NCBI RefSeq assembly: GCF_003965815.1
Contig: NZ_RXOE01000010.1
Location: 1-64,000 of the forward strand
Source of the DNA: Variovorax gossypii
GTDB lineage: Bacteria; Pseudomonadota; Gammaproteobacteria; Burkholderiales; Burkholderiaceae_C
Length of the DNA: 64,000 nt
Reading direction: 5' to 3'
The notes under the pieces are model-generated. The model had not been told where the DNA came from and did not search any database. It saw only the letters and a list, made by a program, of their open reading frames with translations. This document shows positions 1-9,470 of this stretch, one piece after another; position 1 is the first letter of the stretch; each line of letters starts with the position of its first letter. The translations under genes were made by a program, and so were the position numbers.

Positions 1-30
1 CCGGGAAGAAAAACGAAGAAGGGCCTTCAT
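1..30 (-). CDS. Start of an unidentified gene, cut by the left edge
   Basis: Reading leftward, an ATG at 30-28 opens a frame of ten codons (MKALLRFSSR) that runs off the window. A strong purine-rich ribosome binding site (GGAGGAGGGG) lies just upstream, inside the short gap after the tagF stop. Its position directly downstream of tagF suggests that it belongs to the same type VI secretion operon. Too little is visible to name a product. Confidence 0.45.
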   Translation of the reverse strand, partial: MKALLRFSSR

Positions 31-31
31 C

Positions 32-703
32 TCACCCCTCCTCCGCAAACCCAAGAAACAAAGCATCGAACTGCTCATCCCGAGGCAACCCGGTACTCAA
101 CATCCGAACCCCATGCTCCGCAGCAGGATCACTCAGCCAAAGCGAGGCCCCCGCCAGAGGCAAGTCCAGCGACTCGACAGAACTCTCAGGCACACCAGAA
201 GAAGCGCCTTCAACAAACAGCCGATGCAGAACAGCATCGAACCGCAAGGCATCCAGATCCCCATCAAGCCCTTCCAACGCAGCCTGCGTCGCATGAGCCC
301 ACCACCGCAACGCAGCAGCCAGCGCCTCCCCCTGCAGCTGCCCAGGCGCCGAAGCATCGAGCTCGATCGCAAGAGCAAACGGAAAGTACCGCCCCACCCC
401 ATCCACCGAGGGCATCAACACCCCGATCCAGGCCTGGTCGCCAGCCACCTGCCGACCGAGCGCAAAGCACCAGATGGGCGCTTCCAGATACCGCTCGGTC
501 CAGTCCGCCCGGTCCCGCAGCCGCGACATACCCCGCTGCAGCCACTGATCCCACACCGCGCGGAACGGCTCAGGCAGCCGCCGATGCGCGAAGTCCCCCA
601 TGCCCGGCAGCTTGCCGAACCACCCCGGCAGCGCAGTCGATGCAAACAGCAGTGGAGAAGAAGGAGAAGAAGAGGAAGCCTCGCTCACAACCCCTCCGGA
701 CAT
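32..703 (-). CDS. tagF: Type VI secretion accessory protein TagF
   Basis: A 223-residue protein of the TagF (DUF2094) family, a cytoplasmic protein associated with type VI secretion loci. In Pseudomonas and Agrobacterium TagF acts as a post-translational repressor of the machine. The family signature is visible near the N-terminus (PGWFGKLPGMGDFAHRRLP, then a Trp-rich stretch containing VWDQWLQRGM). The start at 703 was chosen because it overlaps the end of tssM by 19 bases, as expected for a coupled operon, and gives a family-typical N-terminus; the open frame further upstream is a shadow of tssM. There is no PP2C phosphatase fusion, which some TagF proteins carry. Confidence 0.85.
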   Translation of the reverse strand: MSGGVVSEASSSSPSSPLLFASTALPGWFGKLPGMGDFAHRRLPEPFRAVWDQWLQRGMSRLRDRADWTERYLEAPIWCFALGRQVAGDQAWIGVLMPSVDGVGRYFPFALAIELDASAPGQLQGEALAAALRWWAHATQAALEGLDGDLDALRFDAVLHRLFVEGASSGVPESSVESLDLPLAGASLWLSDPAAEHGVRMLSTGLPRDEQFDALFLGFAEEG

Positions 704-3700
704 GAGAACTCGCGCAACTCGCGCAAGCGGATCGGATGCTGCACGCTGTTGGTGGTCACCTCGAATCGCGTCTTGCGCGCGCCGATCTGGAAGGTGATGA
801 AGAACTTCTCGGGCGCGTCGCCTGCCTCGAGCTGGCCGTCGTCGAGCGCGCGGAACAGGGCCCATGGACCGTCCACGGCGGCGCCGGAGCTGCCGGTGGT
901 CGAGGGGGGGCTGACCTGGATGCGCACCTGGTTGCTGCCCTTCGGCCCCGGCCACTGCACGGCCATGGGCACGACCGGACCGTGCGCGTATTTCACGAGC
1001 TGGCCGTCGACGTCGAGGATGAACTGCGTGATGCCCGCGTCCATCTCCACCGGCTTGAAGTCCAGCCGCATCGAGGGGCCCCGGCCGCCGCCGCGGAAGA
1101 AGATCTCCTTGATGCGTGCCGCGCGTTCGAACTGCGCGATTGCCTGCGTGGTGATGGCGCCGCGCTCGGCCACGGGCTTGTAGCGCCACGGGCGCGTGCT
1201 GGTGTCGACGATGGAGGCAAGGCGCTTCTGGAAGAAGTCGTCCATCAGGCCGCCGGGGCCGAACATCTGGCCGAAGTCCTCGGGCAGCACGTCGCGCTTG
1301 CTGCTCTGCACGAAGGGGTAGCGGCCGGCGATGGCGCGCGCGCAGAACTCGGTCACGGGGCGCAGGTCCTGGCTGAGGTTGCCGCGCTCGGCTACCTGGG
1401 CCTGCGCGGCGCCGGCCTGGCTCAGGTTCTCGACCATGGAGCGCACCGGCTCGGGCAGCCGGCCGGCGTCGGACTTGAGCTTGCCGGCCACGTCGCCGGG
1501 CGGCGGCGAGGTGCGGCCTTTCACTGCCGTGTCGACGGCGTTGAGGTACACGTACACCTCGTTGAAGAGCTTCAGCGCGTCGTCGATGGGCGCGGGCTGG
1601 TTCGGGCCACCGGCGGTGACGAGGCGGCGCAGCGCCTCGAAGCGGTCGTCCACGATGCTCTCGATGCGCTTGCCTGGCGCCACCTGGCGGCCGGGGTCGC
1701 TGCCGAACAGGTCTTCCAGGCCCTTGCGGGTGTTGCGCACGGTCTCGGTGGCCTTGCTGACCACGTCCTTGTTGGCGTCGGCGGCGGGTATCAGCGTGGT
1801 CTGCTTGACCACGGCGCGCAGGAAGTTGGCGAGCGGCGAATCGACGCCCGAGAGGATGCGCGCGGTCTCGATGTTCTTCTCCAGGCCGTTCACGCGGATC
1901 AGGCGCACGTCGGCGAGCAGCGCCTCCCACTGCTTGACGTACTCCTCCAGGTAGAGACGGCGCACGCGGTCGGTCAGCGCGCCGAGCGCGGCCACATCGC
2001 GCAGGCGGTCGGCGGCGTTGCGGTCCTGGCCCAGCACCCACGGGTCTTCATTCGCGAGCAGGCCGGTGAGCACAGTCACCTCGTTCTGGAAGCGCTTGTG
2101 ATAGCCGTCGTAGGTGAACATGCCCGGCACGCCATCGGACAGCGGCTTGCCGCTGATGCGCTCGAACACCAGCGGACCCGAGGGGCCTGTGGCGGTCGCC
2201 ACGCTGAAGGCCGGGATGTCCTTGCTGGCGCGCTGGCGCTTCAGGCGGCTGAACACGCGCTGCTCCAACGGATAGCTCGCGAGCACGGCGCGCACGCTGC
2301 GCACCAGGTTCTCGTCCATCTTCAGCGGCGAGCGCGGTGGACCCTGGGCGATGAGCACGTCGAGCTGGTCCTCGAGCTGCTTGCGCTGGTCTTCGGGAAT
2401 GCCGCGGTCGAGGTTGCGCGCCCAGTCGAGGGTGATCCAGGCCTTCAGCGCCTCGGCGTCGAAGTGCTCGGGCTGGTAGAGCATCAGGTAGCTCTTGAGC
2501 GCCTCGTAGGTGAATTCGAGGTTGTCCTTCTGCGCGGTGCGCAGCTGGTCCTCGATGCGCTTGGCGATCTGCGGCAGGAAGGCGTCGTTGAGCGCGCGCT
2601 GGTGCGTGAGCATGGCGGCCGCGTCGAGCTTGTCTCCCTGGTAGAGGCCCAGCGTCATCGACAGCGGCTCGTCGCCCTGGCGGTTGTCGGGCGTCTTCCA
2701 GATGTCGCGCAGGCTCTGCAGCACGGGCGCGACTTCCACCAGGTTCTGCACGCGCGCCGGCAGCGCCGCGAGGTTCTGCCGGGCGGGCTCGACGCGGGCC
2801 TCGACCGACTTCAGGTAGTTCATGTTCTGCAGCGTGCTGTAGCCCCAGGCCGCGAGCAGGCCGACGGTGAGCAGCGTCATCGCCGTCACGCCGATCACGC
2901 GCAGCGTGTGGCGGCGGCGCTCCAGCTTCACGTCGGCGCCGGCCAGGCGCTGCTCGGGGAACACCACCTCGCGCAGCAGCGAGGTGAGGAAATAACTGCG
3001 CCCGCTGGACTTCTGCGGCGCGAGCATCGCGCGCTCGATGCCGAAGCTGCGCGCGAGGCTGCCCATCACGCGATCGATGGGGCTGCCTTCCTGCGTGCCG
3101 CTGGTGAAGTACACGCCGCGCACCCACGGCGGCTGCGCGAAGCGCGAGCCGGTGAACACCTGCTCCAGCAGGTCGGACAGCAGCGGGCCGATGGAACCGA
3201 ACTGCGCCGGAAAGCCGAAGATGGCCGCGCGGCGATTGCCGTCGGTCTCGCGCTGCATGCGCGCGATGAGGCCGTCGTTCACCCGGTTGTGCAGCAGCGC
3301 GAACTCGCGGTTGAAGGCGGTGGAGAGCCCCTTCTCCTCGACCTGCAGGTTCTCGTCGGCCGGCAGCGTGAAGCCGAAGACCTGCGCACGCTGTTCCTTG
3401 CCGAGGTCGTCGAAGTAGTCGGTGAAGCCGTAGAGCAGGTCGCTCTTGGTGACGAGCACGTACACCGGCAGCCGCGTGGTGAGCTTGCCGTCGAGCTCCA
3501 GCAGGCGCGCGCGGATCGATGCCGCGAGCTGCGTGCGCGCCTCGGGGCCCTGGCTCAGCAGGTCGGCCACGCTGACGGTGAGGAACACGCCGTTCAGCGG
3601 CCGGCGCGGACGCACCTTCTTCAGCAGGCCGAGAAAGCCTTCCCACGCGCTCTTGTCTTCCGACTGGTGGCTGTCCTGCGTGGTATAGCGCCCGGCGGTG

Positions 3701-4287
3701 TCGATGAGCACGGCCTCGTCGGTGAACCACCAGTCGCAGTTGCGCGTGCCGCCCACGCCGCGGATGGCGCCGGGGCCGAACTTCTCGGCCAGCGGAAAGC
3801 TCAGGCCCGAGTTGACCAGCGCGGTGGTCTTGCCCGCGCCCGGCGCGCCGATGAACACGTACCAGGGCAGGTCGTAGAGATAGCTGCCACCCGAGATGGA
3901 GAGCCAGTCGCGCCAGCCCGGCTTCTTGCCGGCGGCGTGCATGCGCATCTGCTTGAGCGTGGCGACGGCTTCGCTGAAGCGGGTGTCGAGGATCTTCTGC
4001 TCGCCGTTGACCGGCGCATCGGCCTTGGCGGCCGGCGCCTTCATGAGGCCGTCGGTCAGGTGCTGGCTCGCGCGGCGGGCGCGCCAGCGGCGGTACAGCG
4101 CGCGCAGCACCACGATGAGCACGATGACGCCGATGACGACTGCGCGCGTGGTCTCGCCTTCGAGCGGCGCGAGCGAGCCGATCTTCACCAGCGGGCCGAT
4201 CCACCAGATCAGCAGCGCGACGACGATGAGCGCCAGCAGCGTGAGCAGCAGCGGGCTGAACAGGAAGCCGAAGATTTTCTTGATCAT
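685..4287 (-). CDS. tssM: Type VI secretion inner-membrane protein TssM (IcmF)
   Basis: TssM is the large inner-membrane subunit of the TssJLM complex that anchors the T6SS tail. This 1200-residue protein has the expected layout: two N-terminal membrane segments (about 12-32 and 47-62), a cytoplasmic GTPase-like domain with P-loop GAPGAGKT (147-154), a DTAGR motif (196-200) and a TKSD-like motif (280-283), a third membrane segment (about 463-483), then a long periplasmic part. The P-loop is intact, so this copy is of the nucleotide-binding type. The gene overlaps tssL upstream by 4 bases (ATGA) and tagF downstream by 19 bases, indicating translational coupling. Length is normal for the family. 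Confidence 0.96.
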   Translation of the reverse strand: MIKKIFGFLFSPLLLTLLALIVVALLIWWIGPLVKIGSLAPLEGETTRAVVIGVIVLIVVLRALYRRWRARRASQHLTDGLMKAPAAKADAPVNGEQKILDTRFSEAVATLKQMRMHAAGKKPGWRDWLSISGGSYLYDLPWYVFIGAPGAGKTTALVNSGLSFPLAEKFGPGAIRGVGGTRNCDWWFTDEAVLIDTAGRYTTQDSHQSEDKSAWEGFLGLLKKVRPRRPLNGVFLTVSVADLLSQGPEARTQLAASIRARLLELDGKLTTRLPVYVLVTKSDLLYGFTDYFDDLGKEQRAQVFGFTLPADENLQVEEKGLSTAFNREFALLHNRVNDGLIARMQRETDGNRRAAIFGFPAQFGSIGPLLSDLLEQVFTGSRFAQPPWVRGVYFTSGTQEGSPIDRVMGSLARSFGIERAMLAPQKSSGRSYFLTSLLREVVFPEQRLAGADVKLERRRHTLRVIGVTAMTLLTVGLLAAWGYSTLQNMNYLKSVEARVEPARQNLAALPARVQNLVEVAPVLQSLRDIWKTPDNRQGDEPLSMTLGLYQGDKLDAAAMLTHQRALNDAFLPQIAKRIEDQLRTAQKDNLEFTYEALKSYLMLYQPEHFDAEALKAWITLDWARNLDRGIPEDQRKQLEDQLDVLIAQGPPRSPLKMDENLVRSVRAVLASYPLEQRVFSRLKRQRASKDIPAFSVATATGPSGPLVFERISGKPLSDGVPGMFTYDGYHKRFQNEVTVLTGLLANEDPWVLGQDRNAADRLRDVAALGALTDRVRRLYLEEYVKQWEALLADVRLIRVNGLEKNIETARILSGVDSPLANFLRAVVKQTTLIPAADANKDVVSKATETVRNTRKGLEDLFGSDPGRQVAPGKRIESIVDDRFEALRRLVTAGGPNQPAPIDDALKLFNEVYVYLNAVDTAVKGRTSPPPGDVAGKLKSDAGRLPEPVRSMVENLSQAGAAQAQVAERGNLSQDLRPVTEFCARAIAGRYPFVQSSKRDVLPEDFGQMFGPGGLMDDFFQKRLASIVDTSTRPWRYKPVAERGAITTQAIAQFERAARIKEIFFRGGGRGPSMRLDFKPVEMDAGITQFILDVDGQLVKYAHGPVVPMAVQWPGPKGSNQVRIQVSPPSTTGSSGAAVDGPWALFRALDDGQLEAGDAPEKFFITFQIGARKTRFEVTTNSVQHPIRLRELREFSCPEGL

Positions 4288-5648
4288 TTCGTCGCTCCCG
4301 TGGCCGGAGCAGCAGCCGGAGCGGCTGCCGGAGCAGTGGCGACGACGCCTTCAGGCCCGGTCAGCAGCACGACCTCGACGCGGCGGTTCTTCGCGCGATT
4401 GGCCGGCGTGTCGTTGGGCGCCACCGGCTCGGCGTCGGCCTTGCCGTCGGAACGCATGCGCGCCGGATCGACCAGCGTGGAGAGCGCCCCCTTCACCGCG
4501 TCGGCACGCGCGGCCGACAGGTGCCAGTTCGACGGATAGCGCAGCGAGCGGATGGGCTGGTTGTCGGAGTGGCCGGTGATCAGCACCTCGCCCTTCACCT
4601 CGGCCAGCGCCTGGCCGATGCGGCGCAGCACCGGCAGCGACTGCGCCATCGGCTCGGCGCTGCCGGAGCCGAAGAAGGAGTCGCCGCGCAGCCGCACCAC
4701 GCTGCGGTCGGCCTCGTCGGTCACCGTGACCAGGCCCTGCTTCACCTCGGGCTCCAGGAAGCGCGCGAGGCGCGGCGTCTTCGCCGGCAGCGCGGGCGGC
4801 GCGATCTGGATGTTGGGCGCGCGCAGGCTGGACACCGCGGCGTACGTGGTGTCGGAGCGGTAGTTGAGCGTGAGCCGCAGGCCGAACCATGCGAGCGCCA
4901 GCAGCAGCGCGAAACCGGCCGCGAACACCCACAGCGGCAGCGATTCGCGCAGCCGCACCGTGCCGGCGCCCTGCCCGCGCCAGTGCGGCGAGAGCTCGGC
5001 TTCCACCGGCGGACGGTCCTTGGCGATGAGGTCGGCCAGGCGCTGGCGCACCGAGTCGAGTTGCGCGCGGCCGTTGTCGATCACGCGGTAGCGGCCCTCG
5101 AAGCCGAGCGCGAGCACGCTGTAGATCAGCTCCAGCAGCTGGCGGTGCGTGGGCACGTCCTGCGCGAGCTTGGCCAGCAGCTGGAAGACTTTTTCGCCGC
5201 CCCAGGTCTCGTTGTGGAACTGCACCAGCAGGCTCTGCTTGTTCCATCCGGCCTGCACGCCCCAGGGCGTGTTGGCCACGGCCTCGTCGAGCGCGGTGCA
5301 CAGCACGTAGCGCGCGGCGAGCACCGACTCGTTGCCGACGCCGGCGCGGCGCGCGCTGGCGTCGAACTGGTTCACCGCATCGGCGGTCGATGCGCGCAGG
5401 GCCGGCACGTTGGGCGGCTGCGCGAGGTTGCGCAGCTTGCCGATCAACACCAGCAGCTTGCCGGCGGCGGATACCAGCGGATTGAGCAGGCCCAGCTCGC
5501 CGACGTCGGCGGCCGGCGTGGGATCGGCCCCGCCGAAGAAAGGCGCCGGTGCCGGCGCGGGCGGCGTGCCGCCCGGCGTGCGCGGCTTGGGCTTGATGAC
5601 CGTGCGTTCCGACTCGAAGGCGGCAAAGGGATCGGGAGGTGTGCTCAT
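4284..5648 (-). CDS. tssL: Type VI secretion protein TssL with C-terminal OmpA domain
   Basis: TssL (DotU family) partners TssM in the T6SS membrane complex. Of the 454 residues, about 50-215 form the cytoplasmic DotU domain, about 238-260 are a single membrane anchor, and about 315-432 are an OmpA/MotB-like peptidoglycan-binding domain (GHSDNQPIRS, then NRAKNRRVEVVL). This extended form can hold the cell wall itself, so a separate TagL-type protein is not needed. The N-terminal 40 residues and the last 20 are rich in Pro and Ala. The tail is encoded by an imperfect short tandem repeat near 4300-4335. The gene overlaps tssM by 4 bases. Confidence 0.95.
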   Translation of the reverse strand: MSTPPDPFAAFESERTVIKPKPRTPGGTPPAPAPAPFFGGADPTPAADVGELGLLNPLVSAAGKLLVLIGKLRNLAQPPNVPALRASTADAVNQFDASARRAGVGNESVLAARYVLCTALDEAVANTPWGVQAGWNKQSLLVQFHNETWGGEKVFQLLAKLAQDVPTHRQLLELIYSVLALGFEGRYRVIDNGRAQLDSVRQRLADLIAKDRPPVEAELSPHWRGQGAGTVRLRESLPLWVFAAGFALLLALAWFGLRLTLNYRSDTTYAAVSSLRAPNIQIAPPALPAKTPRLARFLEPEVKQGLVTVTDEADRSVVRLRGDSFFGSGSAEPMAQSLPVLRRIGQALAEVKGEVLITGHSDNQPIRSLRYPSNWHLSAARADAVKGALSTLVDPARMRSDGKADAEPVAPNDTPANRAKNRRVEVVLLTGPEGVVATAPAAAPAAAPATGATK

Positions 5649-5684
5649 GATGGCTCCACGCTGACGGCGCCAATTCGTGGAACG

Positions 5685-5769
5685 CCGCGGAACCGGCTTT
5701 GCCGGGCCGCAAGCACCGCCCCCTGGAAGGGGGTTGGCGTAGCGACACGAAGTGCGCGAAGACTGGGGG
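5685..5769 (-). repeat. Dispersed intergenic repeat, copy 1 (after tssK)
   Basis: One of seven copies of an element of about 85 bp. Read on the minus strand it starts with CCCCCAG directly fused to the tssK stop codon. It continues through a hairpin around GCGCACTTCGTGTCGC, a run of C pairing with a run of G around CTTCCA, and a third hairpin CCGGCAAAGCCGG, and ends in CCGCGG. Copy 1 fills most of the tssK-tssL gap. Its CGGTGCTTGCGG segment differs slightly from the other copies. Confidence 0.85.
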
Positions 5770-7101
5770 TCATGCTCGGATTGCCCAGAATTGAAGGTCG
5801 AGGCCGGGGAAGTCGCCCGCGATGTGCATCGCGATGCCGCCCGACTGCTCGAGCTGGCGCCACAGGTCGCTGTTGCGCGTCTCGAGCTCGAAATAGTTGG
5901 CGCCCGTGTGAAAGGGAATCTGCCTCGGCGCCACCGGCATCGGCGTGAGCGTGACGCCCGGCAGCGCGAGGTTGACCAGGTCGCGGATGCGCTCCACCGG
6001 ACCGATCTTGACCTGCGTGGGAAAGCGCGCGCGCAGCGCCTCGCTGGGCATGCTGGCGTTCACCGCGAGAACGAAGGTGGCCTTGCGCTGCAGCTCCACG
6101 TCGGTGACCACCGCCACGCGCACGCCGTGCTTGCGGTCGTGCAGCTCGATGCGGATGGCCGACTGCTCGAACACCATCGAGAGGCTGCGGCGCAGGTCGT
6201 CCATGAGCGGACGGAAGCTCATGGCGAGGTCGTCGTGGATGTAGGGGCCGAAGCGCGACACGCGGCGCGAGTCGCGAAAGCTCGCGAGGTCGCCCGCGAG
6301 GCCCAGCGCATGTTCGAAGAAATGCTGCGGATGCAGCATGGCGCTCTTGGCGAGGTGCGCGAAGATGGCCTCGTTGCGGTTCACGGCCTGCAGCAGCATG
6401 AAGTCGGCGATCTCGGCCACGCCGCCTGTGCCGCCCTGTGTGAGGCGGCCGGCCAGCGCCTCGCCGCGCTGGCGCAGCAGGCCCAGCAGCTCGTCGAGCC
6501 AGGCGCGGATGACGGCATGGCCGGCCACGTCGAGCAGCGGCGGCAGCATGGCGCGGTCGAGCTGCACCTGGTTGTCGACACGGCGCTCGACCACGCGGGC
6601 CACGCCGATGGTGGTCCAGGCGTCGGTGGCCTCGCTGGCGCGCATCAGCCGCGTGTGGAGCTGGCCCAGCTGCAGCATCGCGGTGCGCTCGCCGGCGGTG
6701 TTGGAGTCGGGCACTTCCGACTCGAGCACGCGGTGGCGCACCAGCTCTTCATATTCTTCCGCGTCGGCTTCGCGCGCGCCGGCGCGGCGCAGCGGCAGCG
6801 CGAGCACCACGGCCTCGTCGCGCATGGACGATGGAATATCGATGGGCTCGGGCAGCGGGTCGACCGCCGGCATGTCGAAGACGGTGCCGTCGCCGAAGAC
6901 GCCGACCGCGCGCACCAGCGCCAGCTTGCCCAGCGTGAGCGCGGCGGGGTCGATCTCCAGTTCGGCGAAGCCCCACGCATAGGGAGTGGTGGAACGCAGC
7001 AGCACGTGCCGCGCGTGATCGGCATGACGCTCGCTCTGCTGCAGGTGCTGAGGCTGCAACAGCATCCCCTCGCTCCAGACCACTTTTGTTCGCCAACTCA
7101 T
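5770..7101 (-). CDS. tssK: Type VI secretion baseplate protein TssK
   Basis: TssK joins the T6SS baseplate to the TssLM membrane complex. The N-terminus (MSWRTKVVWSEGMLLQPQHLQQ) is the conserved family opening, which fixes the start at 7101 and not at the in-frame codon 69 bases upstream. A GGAG site lies about five bases before this ATG. The product has 443 residues, normal for the family, and is a soluble cytoplasmic protein. It is the first T6SS gene of the visible operon. The next gene, tssL, is separated from it by the dispersed repeat at 5685-5769. Confidence 0.95.
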   Translation of the reverse strand: MSWRTKVVWSEGMLLQPQHLQQSERHADHARHVLLRSTTPYAWGFAELEIDPAALTLGKLALVRAVGVFGDGTVFDMPAVDPLPEPIDIPSSMRDEAVVLALPLRRAGAREADAEEYEELVRHRVLESEVPDSNTAGERTAMLQLGQLHTRLMRASEATDAWTTIGVARVVERRVDNQVQLDRAMLPPLLDVAGHAVIRAWLDELLGLLRQRGEALAGRLTQGGTGGVAEIADFMLLQAVNRNEAIFAHLAKSAMLHPQHFFEHALGLAGDLASFRDSRRVSRFGPYIHDDLAMSFRPLMDDLRRSLSMVFEQSAIRIELHDRKHGVRVAVVTDVELQRKATFVLAVNASMPSEALRARFPTQVKIGPVERIRDLVNLALPGVTLTPMPVAPRQIPFHTGANYFELETRNSDLWRQLEQSGGIAMHIAGDFPGLDLQFWAIRA

Positions 7102-7276
7102 CCGCACTCCGTCAACGGCAAGGGTGCCTGAAAGAAACACGAAGTTTCCGGCCCGGTGGACGGGAGGCAAATCCGCCTTAAGGCCTAGCTAATGGCCTAG
7201 GCGCGGGGATTTGGAGCTACGGCGAAGGGAGTAGAAAGGAGCGCGAAAGAAGCGCGAAGGGAGCGGCAGGCCCGGC

Positions 7277-8362
7277 TCAGCGGGCGGCGGCGGCGCGCAG
7301 CGTCTCGACCTGCTCCGCGTAGGTCTTCTCGATGCGCTGCAGGCGCTGCTCGCGCGCGGCCTCGTTGACCCACGATGCGGCCATGGCGCGCTGCCTGCCG
7401 AGCTGGTGCTCCAGCCGCGCCTGCGGCAGCAGCGCGCTGTCGTCGGCCGCGACGTAGCCGTAGGCCGCGCGCAGGCTCTTGAGCACTTCGCGCTCGGCGT
7501 CGCCGCGCGCACCCTTGGCCTTGCCGTAGCCGGTCAGGAAGTTCTGCAGCCGCGCCTGGAACTCGGGCGGGAAGTCGCGCCGCACCACCATCGGTGCGCC
7601 GGGCGGTGGCTCCGACTCCCACACCACCTGCAGCCGCTCGGCCTCCACCGGAAACTGCTGGCGGAAGCGCTCGAAGTCGGTGGTGTTGTTGGTGGCCACG
7701 TCGGCGTCGCCGTTGGCCACGGCCAGCGCGGTGGCCTGGTGGGTGCCCACGATCTCGCTGCGGAAGCGGGTTTCCATCTCGATGTTGTGCGGCAGGAAGA
7801 GCTGGCTCTGCGGCACGATGAAGCCGGTGACGGAGCGGCTGTCGCCGCGCGCGAGCCGCCACTTCTCGGGCTGGGCGAGCAGGCCCTCGAGCGTGTTGAG
7901 CGGCCCGGCCTTGCGCACCAGCAGCACGGCGCGGTGCTCGGGCACGCTGGGGTGGCGCGCGATCTGCGCCAGCACCTTCATGCGCCGCTGCATCACGGCG
8001 TCGAGCGCCATCTTGGCCGAGAGAAAGGCCATGTCGATCTCGTCGCGGCCGATGGCGCGGTCGAGTTCCTCGTAGGTCGGCACCGAATACATGCTGACCG
8101 GCATGCCGAGGGCACGGCCCATGTCGGTCATGAGCGGGGTCCACAGCGCGCGCGATTCGACCGTGCCGCCCAGCGGCAGCACGCCGAAGCGGATCATCCG
8201 CACGGCGGGCGGCGGCGCGGCCTTCTCGCCCGGCGCGGCGGCGGTGCCGTGCTGCACCTGCCCCATGGCCGGCGGACCGGCGAAGGCGGCAAGGACGACA
8301 AGCGAGGCGAACACCCCGGCGGCCGCGCGCCGCAGCTTCCCGAGCGGCGTCGTCGAGGTCAC
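7277..8362 (-). CDS. PhnD-like periplasmic substrate-binding protein (paralogue A)
   Basis: A 361-residue exported protein of the phosphate/phosphite/phosphonate binding family. It has a signal peptide (about 1-34), the opening IRFGVLPLGGTVESR, the segment EIDMAFLSAKMALDAV, and a stretch (ALAVANGDADVATNNTTDF) that matches the true PhnD encoded at 44367-45314. GTG at 8362 is chosen because it overlaps the stop of the preceding gene as GTGA and gives a complete signal peptide. No permease or ATPase gene lies nearby. The gene forms a pair with its paralogue and diverges from a hybrid histidine kinase, so a sensory role is more likely than transport. The ligand is unknown. Confidence 0.85.
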   Translation of the reverse strand: MTSTTPLGKLRRAAAGVFASLVVLAAFAGPPAMGQVQHGTAAAPGEKAAPPPAVRMIRFGVLPLGGTVESRALWTPLMTDMGRALGMPVSMYSVPTYEELDRAIGRDEIDMAFLSAKMALDAVMQRRMKVLAQIARHPSVPEHRAVLLVRKAGPLNTLEGLLAQPEKWRLARGDSRSVTGFIVPQSQLFLPHNIEMETRFRSEIVGTHQATALAVANGDADVATNNTTDFERFRQQFPVEAERLQVVWESEPPPGAPMVVRRDFPPEFQARLQNFLTGYGKAKGARGDAEREVLKSLRAAYGYVAADDSALLPQARLEHQLGRQRAMAASWVNEAAREQRLQRIEKTYAEQVETLRAAAAR

Positions 8363-9414
8363 GGCGACACGTCCTTCAGCACTGCGACCTGGTCCGCGTA
8401 GTTGCTCTCGATGCGCTGCAGGCGGGCCTCGCGGGCGGCGTCGTTCACCCATTGCGCGGTCATGGCGTTCTGCTTCGCGAGCTGGTAGGCCAGCTTGGCC
8501 GCCGGCTGCAGCGAACTGTTGTCGGCGGCCACGAAGCCGGCCAGGTCGTGCAGCGACTTCAGCACCAGGCGCTCGGCGTCGCCGCGCGGTCCCTTGGCGC
8601 GGCCGTAGCCGACCAGGAAAGCCTGCACGCGCTTGCGCAGTTCGGGCGAGTATTCGCGTCGCACCACGATCTGCGCGTGCGGTATCAGGTCCGACTCCCA
8701 CAGCACCTGCAGCCGCTCGGTCTCGGCCGGAAAGCGCGTCTTGAAGCGTTCGAAGTCGGCGGTGTTGTTGGTGGCCACATCGGCCTCGTTGTTGGCCACG
8801 GCCAGCGCGTTGGCCTGGTGCGTGCCCACGATCTCGCTGCGGAAGCGCGTCTCCATCGCGATGTGGTTCGGCAGGAAGAGCTGCAGCTGCGGCACGATGA
8901 AGCCCGACACCGACTGCTTCTCGCCGCGCGCCAGCCGCCAGCGATCGGGCTGGTCGAGCAGGTTCTTCAGCGAGTTGAAGGGCGGCGCCTTGCGCGCGAG
9001 CAGCAGTGCGCGATAGCCCGGCAGGCCGTCGTGCCGCACCACCTGCGCCACCACCTTCATGCGGCGCTGGGTGACGGCGTCGAGCGCCATCTTTCCGGAC
9101 AGGAAGGCCATGTCGACCTCGTCGCGCTGGATGGCCTGCTCCAGCGCCTCGTACGAGTTGACCGAGAGCACGCTCACCGGGCGGTTGATGGCGCGGCTGA
9201 GCTCGGCCAGCAGCGGGTCCCAGTCGCTGCGCGACTCGAAGGCACCGCCGAGCGGCAGGATGCCAAAGCGCACCGGGCCGTCCAGCGGGCTCACCTGGGC
9301 AGGGGCCGCGAGCGGCAATCCGGCCAGCAAGGCGAGCGTCGCCGCACGGAAGAAAGCGGCTGAGAACTCGGCGAATCGGCGCATGGAAGCCTGCATTTCT
9401 GGAGCGAAAGACAT
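8359..9414 (-). CDS. PhnD-like periplasmic substrate-binding protein (paralogue B)
   Basis: A 351-residue exported protein closely related to the gene downstream. Shared features include VRFGILPLGGAFESR, DEVDMAFLSGKMALDAV and ALAVANNEADVATNNTADF. The last two thirds align almost without gaps, so the pair arose by tandem duplication. A signal peptide ends near PLAAPAQ. The start is uncertain: ATG at 9414, 9396 and 9384 all precede the signal peptide and none has a strong ribosome binding site. It is the first gene of the two-gene unit and faces the histidine kinase gene across a 143-base AT-rich gap. The likely role is recognition of a small anion for signalling. Confidence 0.82.
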   Translation of the reverse strand: MSFAPEMQASMRRFAEFSAAFFRAATLALLAGLPLAAPAQVSPLDGPVRFGILPLGGAFESRSDWDPLLAELSRAINRPVSVLSVNSYEALEQAIQRDEVDMAFLSGKMALDAVTQRRMKVVAQVVRHDGLPGYRALLLARKAPPFNSLKNLLDQPDRWRLARGEKQSVSGFIVPQLQLFLPNHIAMETRFRSEIVGTHQANALAVANNEADVATNNTADFERFKTRFPAETERLQVLWESDLIPHAQIVVRREYSPELRKRVQAFLVGYGRAKGPRGDAERLVLKSLHDLAGFVAADNSSLQPAAKLAYQLAKQNAMTAQWVNDAAREARLQRIESNYADQVAVLKDVSP

Positions 9415-9470
9415 AGGGCCGGCGCGCATCGGCGGTCTAACATGGGCAGCGCGGACGTCATTAAATATCA

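Noticed and set aside
736..4539. A 1267-codon open frame antisense to tssM
   Set aside because: Shadow frame. tssM on the other strand has all family motifs; this one has none and runs across the tssM-tssL junction.
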